The notes under the pieces were generated by a model that worked only from the letters and a program-made list of their open reading frames with translations, ran no database searches and was not told the origin of the DNA. Positions 1 through 5,967 of a DNA stretch of 7,100 nucleotides are shown here, piece after piece. Source of the stretch: an uncultured bacterium (GTDB lineage: Bacteria; Desulfobacterota; Desulfovibrionia; Desulfovibrionales; Desulfovibrionaceae); contig CAJMRA010000126.1 in the NCBI GenBank assembly GCA_905215675.1, positions 1-7,100 of the forward strand. Reading direction: 5' to 3'. Within the stretch, counting starts at the first letter, position 1, and the number at the start of each line of letters is the position of its first letter. Position numbers and translations under genes: made by a program.

Positions 1-20
1 AGGCGGCGGCGCGCTGTCTT

Positions 21-91
21 GAAATGCCGTCCGGCTGTGGGGGCTCCTCCGGGGATCGGGGGGAGGAGCCTTCGCCGCCGGACGGCATTTC
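21..91 (-). terminator. Large nested inverted repeat after the XRE gene, probable terminator
   Basis: Two stems lie one inside the other. The outer arms at 21-35 and 77-91 are perfect 15-bp reverse complements (GAAATGCCGTCCGGC). The inner arms at 42-50 and 62-70 are perfect 9-bp complements (GGCTCCTCC). Short asymmetric internal segments separate them, and the loop at 51-61 is G-rich. The repeat begins 4 nt past the stop codon of the XRE gene, where a transcription terminator is expected. The U-tract is weak: on the minus strand only ATTTC closes the stem, followed by AAGACAGC. Termination may therefore be inefficient, bidirectional or protein-assisted. The structure could also be a dispersed REP-like element, which a single window cannot settle. 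Confidence 0.55.
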
Positions 92-95
92 CGTG

Positions 96-452
96 TTATT
101 TGCCGGCCAGCTTGCGCAGGGTTCGGCTGGTATCGCGGACCATCCGCAGCACCAGCGCCTGCATTTCCGGCGGCAGTTCGCTCAGTTCGTCGGCCACGGC
201 GTCGGCCATGATCCGCGTCTGTCTGGTGGGCTGGCGGAAGAGATCCACCACCGCGCAATCCAGACTGGCGGCAAGTTCGGGCAGGCGGGAGAACTTGGGC
301 GCAATGGCCCCGTTCTCCATGCGCGACAGGGAATCCTGCGTGATACCCAGCCGCGTGGCCAGCTGTACCTGCGTCAGCCCCATCTTTTTTCGTCGGGTAG
401 CAATGACGGCGCCGACCTGCATCGCCAGTGTCCGCGCATTTTCAACGTCCAT
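96..452 (-). CDS. XRE-family helix-turn-helix transcriptional regulator, 118 aa
   Basis: A small cytoplasmic DNA-binding protein, probably a repressor of the Cro/CI/XRE type. Residues about 11-63 form the HTH domain: VGAVIATRRKKMGLTQ, then QLATRLGITQDSLSRMENG as the turn and recognition helix, then a third segment ending VVDLFRQP. The remaining 50 residues (MADAVADELSELPPEMQ..LVLRMVRD) look like helices that could mediate dimerisation or ligand response. They contain no catalytic motif. The ATG at 452 is chosen because AGGGAGGG lies 6 nt upstream (459-466). The same frame stays open for another 113 codons upstream, but that stretch is Arg/Ala-rich, lacks family similarity and looks like GC-driven read-through. 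The gene is not part of the operon to its right, since a strong terminator (905-955) intervenes. Its target is unknown; autoregulation is common in the family. Confidence 0.88.
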   Translation of the reverse strand: MDVENARTLAMQVGAVIATRRKKMGLTQVQLATRLGITQDSLSRMENGAIAPKFSRLPELAASLDCAVVDLFRQPTRQTRIMADAVADELSELPPEMQALVLRMVRDTSRTLRKLAGK

Positions 453-483
453 GATGTGCCCTCCCTGGACTTTCAGTGCGCAT
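442..483 (-). CDS. Possible 13-aa leader peptide overlapping the XRE start
   Basis: An ATG at 483 follows a near-ideal Shine-Dalgarno AAGGAGGG (491-498) at 7 nt spacing. It opens a 13-codon frame, MRTESPGRAHHGR, that stops with TGA at 442-444, inside the fourth codon region of the XRE gene. The regulator's own ribosome site (459-466) lies inside this mini-ORF, so its translation could couple to or compete with initiation on the regulator. The sequence has no run of a single amino acid as in classical attenuator peptides. The good ribosome site could be coincidence in a purine-rich stretch, so this is a tentative call. Confidence 0.25.
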   Translation of the reverse strand: MRTESPGRAHHGR

Positions 484-552
484 GCAGCGTCCCTCCTTCG
501 GCGGCGCGTGCCGGGAAGCCGTCGCGTACCCGGCAACGCGAGCTCCGGTCGC

Positions 553-580
553 GCGCGTCCGTTCCGTCGGAACGGCGCGC
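553..580. repeat. Inverted repeat, hairpin 1 of the XRE leader
   Basis: CCGTTCC (559-565) and GGAACGG (569-575) are perfect arms around a 3-nt loop. The stem extends by GCGCG (553-557) and CGCGC (576-580) past a single bulged T at 558. That gives 12 paired bases, mostly GC. No U-tract follows on either strand, so it is not an ordinary terminator. It may be RNA structure or an operator for a dimeric protein such as the downstream regulator. Confidence 0.5.
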
Positions 581-658
581 CGGAAGGCCCTCTCTCCGGG
601 AGCGCGGGGCGTCGCCCGGCGTTTTCCGCGTTCCGTCGATGTGAGAGCGCTTTTGGTG

Positions 659-677
659 TGCAACGCGGTGCGTTGCA
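659..677. repeat. Inverted repeat, hairpin 2 of the XRE leader
   Basis: TGCAACGC (659-666) and GCGTTGCA (670-677) are perfect 8-bp arms around a 3-nt loop, GGT. The dyad is compact and could equally be an operator half-site pair or an RNA stem. No T-run is adjacent. Confidence 0.5.
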
Positions 678-698
678 GTCCTTACGGCCTGTGGTTTT

Positions 699-721
699 GC
701 GGAAAAAGCGCGTTTTTCCGC
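699..721. repeat. Inverted repeat, hairpin 3 of the XRE leader
   Basis: GCGGAAAAA (699-707) and TTTTTCCGC (713-721) are perfect 9-bp arms around GCGCG. The T and A runs lie inside the stem rather than after it, so this does not have terminator layout on either strand. With the other two dyads it makes the leader unusually rich in symmetric sequence. Confidence 0.5.
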
Positions 722-872
722 TCGCTTCGGGCCGGGCGGGCTGTGCCGCCGCCTTGCGCGCCGCCTTTTCAGGGGCAACGCGCCGTAGCAATCAAATCAA
801 TGGACGCTCCCGGAAAACGGCATGGGCGAACCCGGCGGAAGCGGGGCCGCTGTGAGCGTTGCGTTTAATTCT

Positions 873-901
873 CAAATACGCAGGGAAGTGCGCTTCGTCA
901 A
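873..901 (-). promoter_or_regulatory. Candidate sigma-70 promoter for the XRE transcript
   Basis: On the minus strand, TTGACG (901-896) matches the -35 consensus at 5 of 6 positions. A 17-nt spacer separates it from TATTTG (878-873), a weak -10 at 3 of 6 with the leading TAT conserved. An AT-rich patch (AGAATTAAAC) follows. It sits directly after the operon terminator and is the best promoter-like pair in the gap. The weak -10 keeps confidence low. Confidence 0.35.
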
Positions 902-904
902 TGT

Positions 905-955
905 AAAAAAAGGAGAAAAATCGTGAGCATAGCGAGAATAGCTACGATTTCTCCT
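905..955 (-). terminator. Rho-independent terminator of the cheW-containing unit
   Basis: On the minus strand AGGAGAAATCGT (955-944) pairs with ACGATTTTTCTCCT (924-911). Two extra T bases bulge in the second arm, and a short internal TAGC/GCTA pairing (941-944 with 930-933) extends the fold. Seven T residues follow directly (911-905). Stem plus T-run in this order is the classical intrinsic terminator for leftward transcription. It lies about 110 nt after the cheW stop codon. In the plus direction no T-run follows, so it acts on one strand only. Confidence 0.85.
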
Positions 956-1065
956 CGTGTCGGCGCGGTTTTTCGGGGAAGCGTGCGGCGGCCGGGACGG
1001 GCCGTGTCGGTGGGGGAGGGAAGCGCGGGACTTCCGGGCAGGAGAGGCCCCGCGAAGAGGAAAAT

Positions 1066-1542
1066 TTATTCCTTGAGACCTTCCAGAAGTTCGTCGGTGG
1101 AGACAAGGCGATCGGGATCGAGCAGAACCAGCATGGCGTCGTCGGTCTGCGCCATGCCGATGATGCAGTCCTCGTCGCCGGCGGAAAGCGTGGTCGGCGG
1201 CTCCTGAATGTCGGCGGATTTGACGATGTGGATATGCTCGATGCTGTCCACGAGAAAGCCCACCACCATCTCGTTGATTTCCATATTGATGATGCGCGTT
1301 TTCTTGTCGAAGGGGCGCAGGGGAATGTTCATGCGGGCGCGCAGGCTGACCACGGGAATGACCTGCCCGCGCAGGTTGATGACGCCTTCCATGATGCGCG
1401 GCGCGCGCGGTACGCGCACGATGTCCTGCGGCAGGAGGATTTCCCGCATGCGCAGGATGTTGACGCCGTACAGCTGTCTGTCAAGGCTGAACGTGCCTAT
1501 CTGAAGTATGTCCGGGTGCGTGGTGTCCCGCTGGGGCGGCAT
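1066..1542 (-). CDS. cheW: CheW-type chemotaxis adaptor protein, 158 aa
   Basis: CheW is the cytoplasmic scaffold that links chemoreceptors to the histidine kinase CheA. Here the single CheW domain fills residues about 12-155. FSLDRQLYGVNILRMREIL (18-36) is the first strand region and ligand surface. VPRAPRIMEGVINLRGQVIPVVSLR (44-68) is the family hallmark; R58 in the NLRG turn matches the conserved receptor/CheA-interface arginine. VVGFLVDSIEHI and a closing LVLLDPDRLVS strand follow. Length is typical of a single-domain CheW. The ATG at 1542 is preferred because AAGGAG lies 9 nt upstream; a start 14 codons earlier has no convincing ribosome site. It is the last gene before the intrinsic terminator and 106 nt after the DHH gene. 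No CheA, receptor, CheR or CheB is in view, so it is either an orphan adaptor serving arrays encoded elsewhere or one of several CheW paralogues. Confidence 0.93.
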   Translation of the reverse strand: MPPQRDTTHPDILQIGTFSLDRQLYGVNILRMREILLPQDIVRVPRAPRIMEGVINLRGQVIPVVSLRARMNIPLRPFDKKTRIINMEINEMVVGFLVDSIEHIHIVKSADIQEPPTTLSAGDEDCIIGMAQTDDAMLVLLDPDRLVSTDELLEGLKE

Positions 1543-1602
1543 GATGTTCTGCTCCTTGTTTTCTGCTCCTTCGCGCATGAGCATGTTCCGTATGAAAGGA
1601 AG

Positions 1603-1624
1603 CCCGGCGCGCGGCGCGCGCGGG
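1603..1624 (-). repeat. GC-rich hairpin between the DHH gene and cheW
   Basis: On the minus strand CCC-GCGCGC pairs with GCGCGC-C-GGG around a 3-nt loop with one bulged C, an all-GC stem of 9 bp. It is followed by the pyrimidine-rich CTTCCTTTC. It lies in the 106-nt spacer and might act as a partial terminator or RNA-processing barrier, lowering cheW expression relative to upstream genes. There is no true U-tract, so read-through is likely. I see no promoter between it and cheW. Confidence 0.35.
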
Positions 1625-1648
1625 AGCCTTTCGGAAAGCGGCGCGCGA

Positions 1649-2920
1649 TCAGGCGTTCCGTCCTCCGGCGTCGGCGTGGACCTCCCTGTCGTGATCGCGT
1701 CCGTCGCCTTCCGTTTCCGTCGGCGCGGGGGGCGGCGTGACGGGCAGGGGCCGCAGTTTGCGGCTCATCAGGCGGTGCTGCACGAAGTCGGCGGGTTTCA
1801 TGCCGGGCGTGACGGCGGAAAGGGGAAATTCCGCGCGTCCCAGCGTGCGGTGGCCTCCGGCGCTGCCCACGTCATGAAAGCAGGCGTCGGCAAGGCGGCC
1901 GATATCGCGGCTGCCGTCGCCCCGGAAGATGACGATGACCTTCTTGTCCACGATGCCGCTGACGGCCACCCATTTGAGCCCGTGCACGCGCGTGAAGAAG
2001 TCGGCCACGGCCACAAGCAGATCGCTGGTGTCCACCTCGTTGAGCCAGGCCTGAACGCCGCCGCCCCGGCAGTCGCGCAGGGAGCGGAAGGCCCGCGAAA
2101 ACAGCGGCAGCCAGGCGCGCAGATATTCGCTGCGGATGATGCGGCGCAGGGTGGCCGTATCGGCAAAGCGCGAAAGCCACTGATAGGCGCGCAGGTCGTC
2201 CTCGCCGCCGGAGCGCTCGAAGGCCGCCGTGTCCGTGCGGATGCCGTAGAGCAGGGCCGTGGCCAGATGGGGCGACGGGCTGATGCGCAGCCCCTGAAGA
2301 TAGCGCGTCATCATGGTGCTGGTGGCGCCGAAGCTCGGGCGGATGTCCACCAGCGCGGGCTTGTGCGGCGGGGGCCCGGCGGCGGTTCCGGCTTCGGGGG
2401 CCGGGCGGCCGTCGCGGGGAGCGGCGTCCGGGGCGGCGGGTTCCGCATTCCTGTTCCCCGCGTTTCCGGCGTCGGCCGTCTTTGCATCGCCGTTTTTGGC
2501 ATCGCCGTTTTTGCCCGCGGCGGTCTTCGCGCAGGCGGCTTCCGGCGGCAGGGGCCTGGGCGGATGATGATCAATGATGACGTCGAATCTGACGGCATAA
2601 TAGGCGGGATTGTGGCTCGGCTGCGAATCCACGATGGCAAAGTGCGTGTACGAGGACGCCTTTTCCGGCTGCCACTGGCGGGCGGGAATGCGCAGGTAGC
2701 GGATCATGGCCAGATTGTCCGGCCGGGTGACTTCGTTGATGCGGGCTATGTCCACGCTGCGCACGCGGGTCTGCATGATGCGCTTGAGCGCCAGCGCCGC
2801 GGCCAGGGCGTCCGGGTCGGCCGTGATGAGAATGCACCAGCGTTGATCCTTGGTCAGCGAGCGACGCCACACGCGCATTTCGCGCATGGCTGCGGCATTG
2901 GTGGGAGTGGCGGGGGACAT
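1649..2920 (-). CDS. DHH/DHHA1-family phosphoesterase with a low-complexity insertion, 423 aa
   Basis: DHH/DHHA1 proteins are metal-dependent phosphoesterases, including NrnA-type enzymes that cleave very short RNAs such as pGpG and dephosphorylate pAp. Visible motifs: TADPDALAAALAL (33-45, motif I with D35 and D37), VDSQP (97-101, D98), IIDHHP (115-120, the DHH signature D117-H118-H119), YGIRTDTAAF (225-234, D230), and a C-terminal DHHA1 region with GSAGGHRTLGRAEFPL (352-367). Between the DHH motif and ATSTMM (199-204) is an Ala/Pro/Gly/Asn-rich insertion (about 124-187) containing the tandem KNGDA units. The tail (392-423) is also low-complexity. Motif I appears to lack the His and Gly-Ser usual in NrnA (HxxPDxDAxGS). 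Start at 2920: AGAGG lies 4 nt upstream and overlaps the TAG stop of the preceding gene, 7 nt away, indicating coupled translation. The family is clear; substrate is not. Confidence 0.85.
   Translation of the reverse strand: MSPATPTNAAAMREMRVWRRSLTKDQRWCILITADPDALAAALALKRIMQTRVRSVDIARINEVTRPDNLAMIRYLRIPARQWQPEKASSYTHFAIVDSQPSHNPAYYAVRFDVIIDHHPPRPLPPEAACAKTAAGKNGDAKNGDAKTADAGNAGNRNAEPAAPDAAPRDGRPAPEAGTAAGPPPHKPALVDIRPSFGATSTMMTRYLQGLRISPSPHLATALLYGIRTDTAAFERSGGEDDLRAYQWLSRFADTATLRRIIRSEYLRAWLPLFSRAFRSLRDCRGGGVQAWLNEVDTSDLLVAVADFFTRVHGLKWVAVSGIVDKKVIVIFRGDGSRDIGRLADACFHDVGSAGGHRTLGRAEFPLSAVTPGMKPADFVQHRLMSRKLRPLPVTPPPAPTETEGDGRDHDREVHADAGGRNA
2484..2513. repeat. 15-bp tandem repeat, two exact units, inside the DHH gene
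   Basis: GCATCGCCGTTTTTG occurs twice in direct tandem (2484-2498 and 2499-2513). Read on the coding strand this encodes KNGDA twice, followed by a degenerate third unit (KTADA). The 15-bp unit keeps frame, so slippage would change the linker length by five residues without disrupting the enzyme. It sits inside the low-complexity insertion. Confidence 0.9.
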
Positions 2921-2927
2921 GTATCCT

Positions 2928-3737
2928 CTATGCCTGCGTTGCGGGTACGGCGGACCGGGACGCCGGGGCTCCGGCGAGCAGGCGCGCCAGAAGCGGCAGG
3001 GACGTTTCCAGCCGTTGCCGGGAAAAAAGCTCCGCCACGTGCGTGGCCGAAGGCGACAGCGCCGCCGCCAGTCCGGCGGCCGTCCGGCGCTGTTCCGGCG
3101 TCCAGGCGTCCAGCGCCGCGTGGGCGTCGCCGTTTCCCGGGGCGCTCCAGTGGATCACGTCGGCGCGCGCGGGCAGGCCCGATCGGAGCAATTCCGCCTG
3201 AGCGTATCCCATAGCATGAGCGACGTCCAGACAGAAACCCGCCCCCCGCGCAAAAAGAAAATCCTCGCCCAGCGACAGCACGTCGCAGGCTTCGGTATTT
3301 TCCAGCAGCAGCGGCACGGAGCAGCGCCGCCGCCAGGTTTCGATGAAGACCGTCAGCATCCGGCGCTGCGCGCCGGGGTCGCCGGGGGGGGCGTGCAGCA
3401 CGGCGCGGCGCGGCGCGAGGTGTCCGGCCCGAGCCAGCACGCGCAGGGCGGTGTCGGCGGTCCGGCGGCAGGCGTCGTCGTCGGGAGTCGCGGGCCAGGG
3501 CAGATCCAGCGGCAGATGGACATGCCAGCGCAGGGGCCCGCCGTCGCGGCCGGTCAGCGTGGTCAGCCACAGCGGCAGATCCGCGCGGGTATAGGCGAGG
3601 CAGGCCCGCGTCTCGAAAAGGCACAGGGCGATTTCATCCACGCGCCCGGCCAGAAAGCGCGCGTTTTCGGCCACGCCCGCGGGCAGGACAAAGGACGGCG
3701 CGGCAAGATGCCGGGGCAGGTCGGGCAGGTCAGGCAT
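2928..3737 (-). CDS. cbiR: Xylose-isomerase-like TIM-barrel protein, probable cobamide-remodelling enzyme CbiR, 269 aa
   Basis: The fold is that of the AP-endonuclease-2/sugar isomerase superfamily. Candidate metal ligands appear in strand order: WHVHLPLD (71-78), VLHAPP (113-118), PLLLENTE (142-149, E146), FCLDVAHAMGYA (168-179, D171 and H174), VIHWSAP (194-200, H196) and VAELF (234-238, E236). The N-terminus (PSFVLPAGVAENARFLAGRVDEIALCLFET) matches my recollection of CbiR proteins from Desulfovibrio-type bacteria. CbiR cleaves the lower-ligand nucleotide from cobamides so that cobinamide can be rebuilt with another base. The fold is firm; the substrate is from memory and less certain. Alternatives are another sugar-phosphate isomerase/epimerase or an endonuclease IV relative. 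Start at 3737 is supported by AGGAGG 9 nt upstream, inside the end of the EAL gene, which it overlaps by 8 nt. No signal peptide is visible, so it is probably cytoplasmic. The coding strand contains a C8 run (3384-3391). Confidence 0.65.
   Translation of the reverse strand: MPDLPDLPRHLAAPSFVLPAGVAENARFLAGRVDEIALCLFETRACLAYTRADLPLWLTTLTGRDGGPLRWHVHLPLDLPWPATPDDDACRRTADTALRVLARAGHLAPRRAVLHAPPGDPGAQRRMLTVFIETWRRRCSVPLLLENTEACDVLSLGEDFLFARGAGFCLDVAHAMGYAQAELLRSGLPARADVIHWSAPGNGDAHAALDAWTPEQRRTAAGLAAALSPSATHVAELFSRQRLETSLPLLARLLAGAPASRSAVPATQA
3384..3391. repeat. G8 homopolymer inside the CbiR-like gene
   Basis: Eight consecutive G on the plus strand (C8 in the coding strand) encode the Ala-Pro-Pro of HAPPGDP, just after the candidate metal ligand H115. 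Tracts of this length can slip, and a one-base change would truncate the protein. The tract is short for proven phase variation and is compatible with simple codon bias. Confidence 0.6.
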
Positions 3738-5967
3738 GCGGCTGCGCCTCCTGCAACATGGCGGTGAAGACGGCGGCCGGGGCCGGACGCGAGAAATAAT
3801 AGCCCTGTAGCGTGTCGCAGCCCAGCGAGCGCAGGAAGGCCACCTCGTGGGCGGTTTCCACGCCTTCCACGGTCACTTCCATGTCCAGCGAGCGGCACAT
3901 GCTTATGGTGCTGCGCAGCAGCGTGTCCGTGCGCGGGGTTCCCATGCCCGCAAGGAAGCTCTTGTCCAGCTTCACGCCGTCCACCTTCACTTCCTTGAGC
4001 ATGCTCATGGCGGAATAGCCCGTGCCGAAGTCGTCGATGAGGATGGTCACGCCGTGGGCGCGCAGGCGGGAGACCGTATCCTTGATGAGGGAGGCGTTTT
4101 CGAGCAGCACGCTTTCGGTGATTTCCAGCTGTATGAGCTTGCGGTCGTCCTCGGCCACGTCAAGCATCCGCATGTAGCGTTCCACGAAGCCGGGATCGTA
4201 GAGGTGGAGACGCGAGATGTTGACCGACACGGGCACGGGTTCCAGTCCGTCCTCGCGCCAGCGGCGTATCTGGCGGCAGACGCGCAGGAAGACATAGCGG
4301 TCCATGTTGACGATAAAGCCGTTGCGCTCGAATTCGGGAATGAAGTCGCCGGGCGGCACCTGCACGCCGTTGCGCTGCCAGCGTACCAGCGCTTCCGCGC
4401 CCACAAGCCGCCCGTCGGACGCGGCGTGCTTGGACTGGTAGTAGATTTCGAACTCTTCCCGGGCCAGCGCGGACACCATGTCGTTTTCGATGCTCTTGCG
4501 GTAACGGATGATGCTCTCCATGCTCTCGTCGAAAAAGGCATAGAGCTGCTCATGATTGCCCTTGACGGTTTTTCGGGCCAGCGTGGACTTGTCGAGATAG
4601 GTTTCCAGCGGCGTGTCGGCAAGGGGATATTCCGGCAGCAGGCAGATGCCGATGGACGGCACAAGGCGGTAGCTGTCGTTCTCGTCCACGGGCGTCTGAA
4701 GGATGCGGCTGCACAGGTCGTCCAGCCGCTGTTCCAGCTGTTGCCTGCCGGTCAGGGGCAGCAGGGCCACGAAGACGTCGCCGGTGCGCCGGGCCACCAG
4801 TTCGTTGGGCCTGTCGGCCCAGTCGCGCAGCAGATCGTGCAGGGTGCGCAGGGTGGCGTTGCCGGTTTCCTGATCCAGAATGGTGTTGACGAGCTTGAAG
4901 TTGTCGATATCCAGTGAAAGCAGCGCCCAGCGTCCCGGCAGTTCGGTCAGCTGTTCGGACGCCTTCATGAGAAAGCGCGCGTAGGAACAGCCGTCCGTGA
5001 GCGGGTCCACGTAAATCTGTTGCCACAGGCGCGTGGAGGCGTTGTGCTGAACCCGGTTGATATGCCAGATAAAGGCCAGAATGCAGAGTATCTGCACCGC
5101 GCCGAGCATGCCCGTGCCCACCATGACGGAACGCAGGCGGTCTTCCGCCATGTGCGCGGGCAGGACGGATACCAGACTCCAGTCGTTGATGCCCACGGGC
5201 ATCACGTAGGCGTAGCGGTTGCCCGTGGTCCGGTAGTGCAGGAATTCCGTTTCCCCCTCGTCCAGCGCCCGCTGTACCCGCGCGGCCAGCTCGTGCCCCG
5301 TCTGCGGCAGGGCCGCCAGCGTGGCAATGTAGTTGGTGATGCCCGCCGCCTCCACCCGGCGGCTCGGCGCGACGACGGAACCGTCCTTCTTGATAAGAAA
5401 GGAAAAGCCCTCGTCCTGCCAGAAGGTCATGACGAGGTGCCGGGCAAAATCATCGTGGGGCATGACGGAGAACAACGCGCCCACGGGTTCGTTGTCCTGA
5501 AACATGGGCACGATGTACAGGTTGACGGGCTTGCCGTCCGGGCAGTCGCGGATGGTGTCGGAAATCTGTTCCCTGCCTTCCAGCGAGGCCCGCCACAGCC
5601 CGGAAGCCGTCCGCATGGTTTCGCCGTCCGTGGTGAAGACCCGCCCGTCGGCCAGCACAAAGCCCATGCGCTTGTCGTCCCGGAGCTTCTGCATGGAACG
5701 GAGCATGGCCACGGTCTTTTCCGGGTCCCGCAGGGCCTTGTCCGTCACGCGCGCGGCAATGAAGCGCAGCGTGCGCAGCTGTCCTTCCGTGACGGCATGG
5801 AGCGTGTTGACGCCCTGTCGTACCGTTTCCCTCAGGGTGATTCCGATTTCATAGCGCAGATTGTCCCGCAGCACCTGCACGAAATGCAGGAACAGGCCGC
5901 AGAACAGCAGCGCGGAAACAATGATCAGCAGTATGGAGGGAAACAGCGGTTTCTGTTCTATTGACAT
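3730..5967 (-). CDS. Membrane dCache-GGDEF-EAL protein, probable c-di-GMP phosphodiesterase, 745 aa
   Basis: Domain order: a short cytoplasmic N-terminus; membrane helix about 10-31 (SILLIIVSALLFCGLFLHF); an extracytoplasmic double-Cache-like sensor about 32-275; second helix about 281-303; GGDEF about 320-480; EAL about 496-740. The GGDEF site is degenerate: TGDVF (395-399) replaces GGDEF and the inhibitory-site RxxD reads RPNE (386-389), although D353-x-D355 and N361 remain. Cyclase activity is therefore unlikely; GTP binding for allostery is possible. The EAL domain keeps its key residues: E525-A-L, N583, E615, DDFGTGYS (645-652), K666, E701 and Q721-G-Y, so c-di-GMP hydrolysis to pGpG is expected. 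ATG at 5967 is chosen because AAGGA lies 4 nt upstream. It overlaps the sulfotransferase gene by 10 nt, and its TGA overlaps the next gene by 8 nt. The sensed ligand is unknown. Confidence 0.93.
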   Translation of the reverse strand: MSIEQKPLFPSILLIIVSALLFCGLFLHFVQVLRDNLRYEIGITLRETVRQGVNTLHAVTEGQLRTLRFIAARVTDKALRDPEKTVAMLRSMQKLRDDKRMGFVLADGRVFTTDGETMRTASGLWRASLEGREQISDTIRDCPDGKPVNLYIVPMFQDNEPVGALFSVMPHDDFARHLVMTFWQDEGFSFLIKKDGSVVAPSRRVEAAGITNYIATLAALPQTGHELAARVQRALDEGETEFLHYRTTGNRYAYVMPVGINDWSLVSVLPAHMAEDRLRSVMVGTGMLGAVQILCILAFIWHINRVQHNASTRLWQQIYVDPLTDGCSYARFLMKASEQLTELPGRWALLSLDIDNFKLVNTILDQETGNATLRTLHDLLRDWADRPNELVARRTGDVFVALLPLTGRQQLEQRLDDLCSRILQTPVDENDSYRLVPSIGICLLPEYPLADTPLETYLDKSTLARKTVKGNHEQLYAFFDESMESIIRYRKSIENDMVSALAREEFEIYYQSKHAASDGRLVGAEALVRWQRNGVQVPPGDFIPEFERNGFIVNMDRYVFLRVCRQIRRWREDGLEPVPVSVNISRLHLYDPGFVERYMRMLDVAEDDRKLIQLEITESVLLENASLIKDTVSRLRAHGVTILIDDFGTGYSAMSMLKEVKVDGVKLDKSFLAGMGTPRTDTLLRSTISMCRSLDMEVTVEGVETAHEVAFLRSLGCDTLQGYYFSRPAPAAVFTAMLQEAQPHA

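Larger units (their letters stand above)
453..872 (-). other. Long GC-rich untranslated leader of the XRE gene with three hairpins
   Basis: About 420 nt with no ORF that resembles a protein family on either strand; the open frames are low-complexity Arg/Ala-rich shadows. Three short, nearly perfect inverted repeats are spaced along it (553-580, 659-677, 699-721; listed separately). A promoter-like pair sits at its upstream edge (873-901), immediately downstream of the previous transcription unit's terminator. If that promoter is real, the regulator has an unusually long structured 5' leader, or the segment is a separate small RNA. I recognise no known riboswitch consensus in it. Confidence 0.35.

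Noticed and set aside
699..721. Hairpin with A5/T5 arms considered as an intrinsic terminator
   Set aside because: The A and T runs are inside the stem and no T-run follows the stem in either direction.
453..791. N-terminal extension of the XRE regulator to an upstream start at 791
   Set aside because: The extension is Arg/Ala/Pro-rich and unlike XRE proteins, while the ATG at 452 has an excellent ribosome site and places the HTH at the usual position.
923..1207. Plus-strand 94-codon frame beginning in the terminator
   Set aside because: It starts inside the terminator hairpin, ends opposite cheW, is Ser/Arg-rich and has no motif.
1543..1584. Earlier cheW start at 1584
   Set aside because: No good ribosome site precedes it, and the extra 14 residues fall outside the CheW domain. 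AAGGAG fits the ATG at 1542.
1508..3214. Plus-strand open frame of 568 codons
   Set aside because: It lies opposite the DHH and CbiR-like genes, which have clear family motifs. Its translation is Gly/Ala/Arg/Val-rich with no recognisable motif, as expected for an antisense frame in GC-rich DNA.
5020..5964. Plus-strand open frame of 314 codons
   Set aside because: Antisense to the dCache sensor region; His/Gly/Val-rich with no domain signature. The same reasoning excludes the plus-strand frames at 3847-4917 and 5961-7019.
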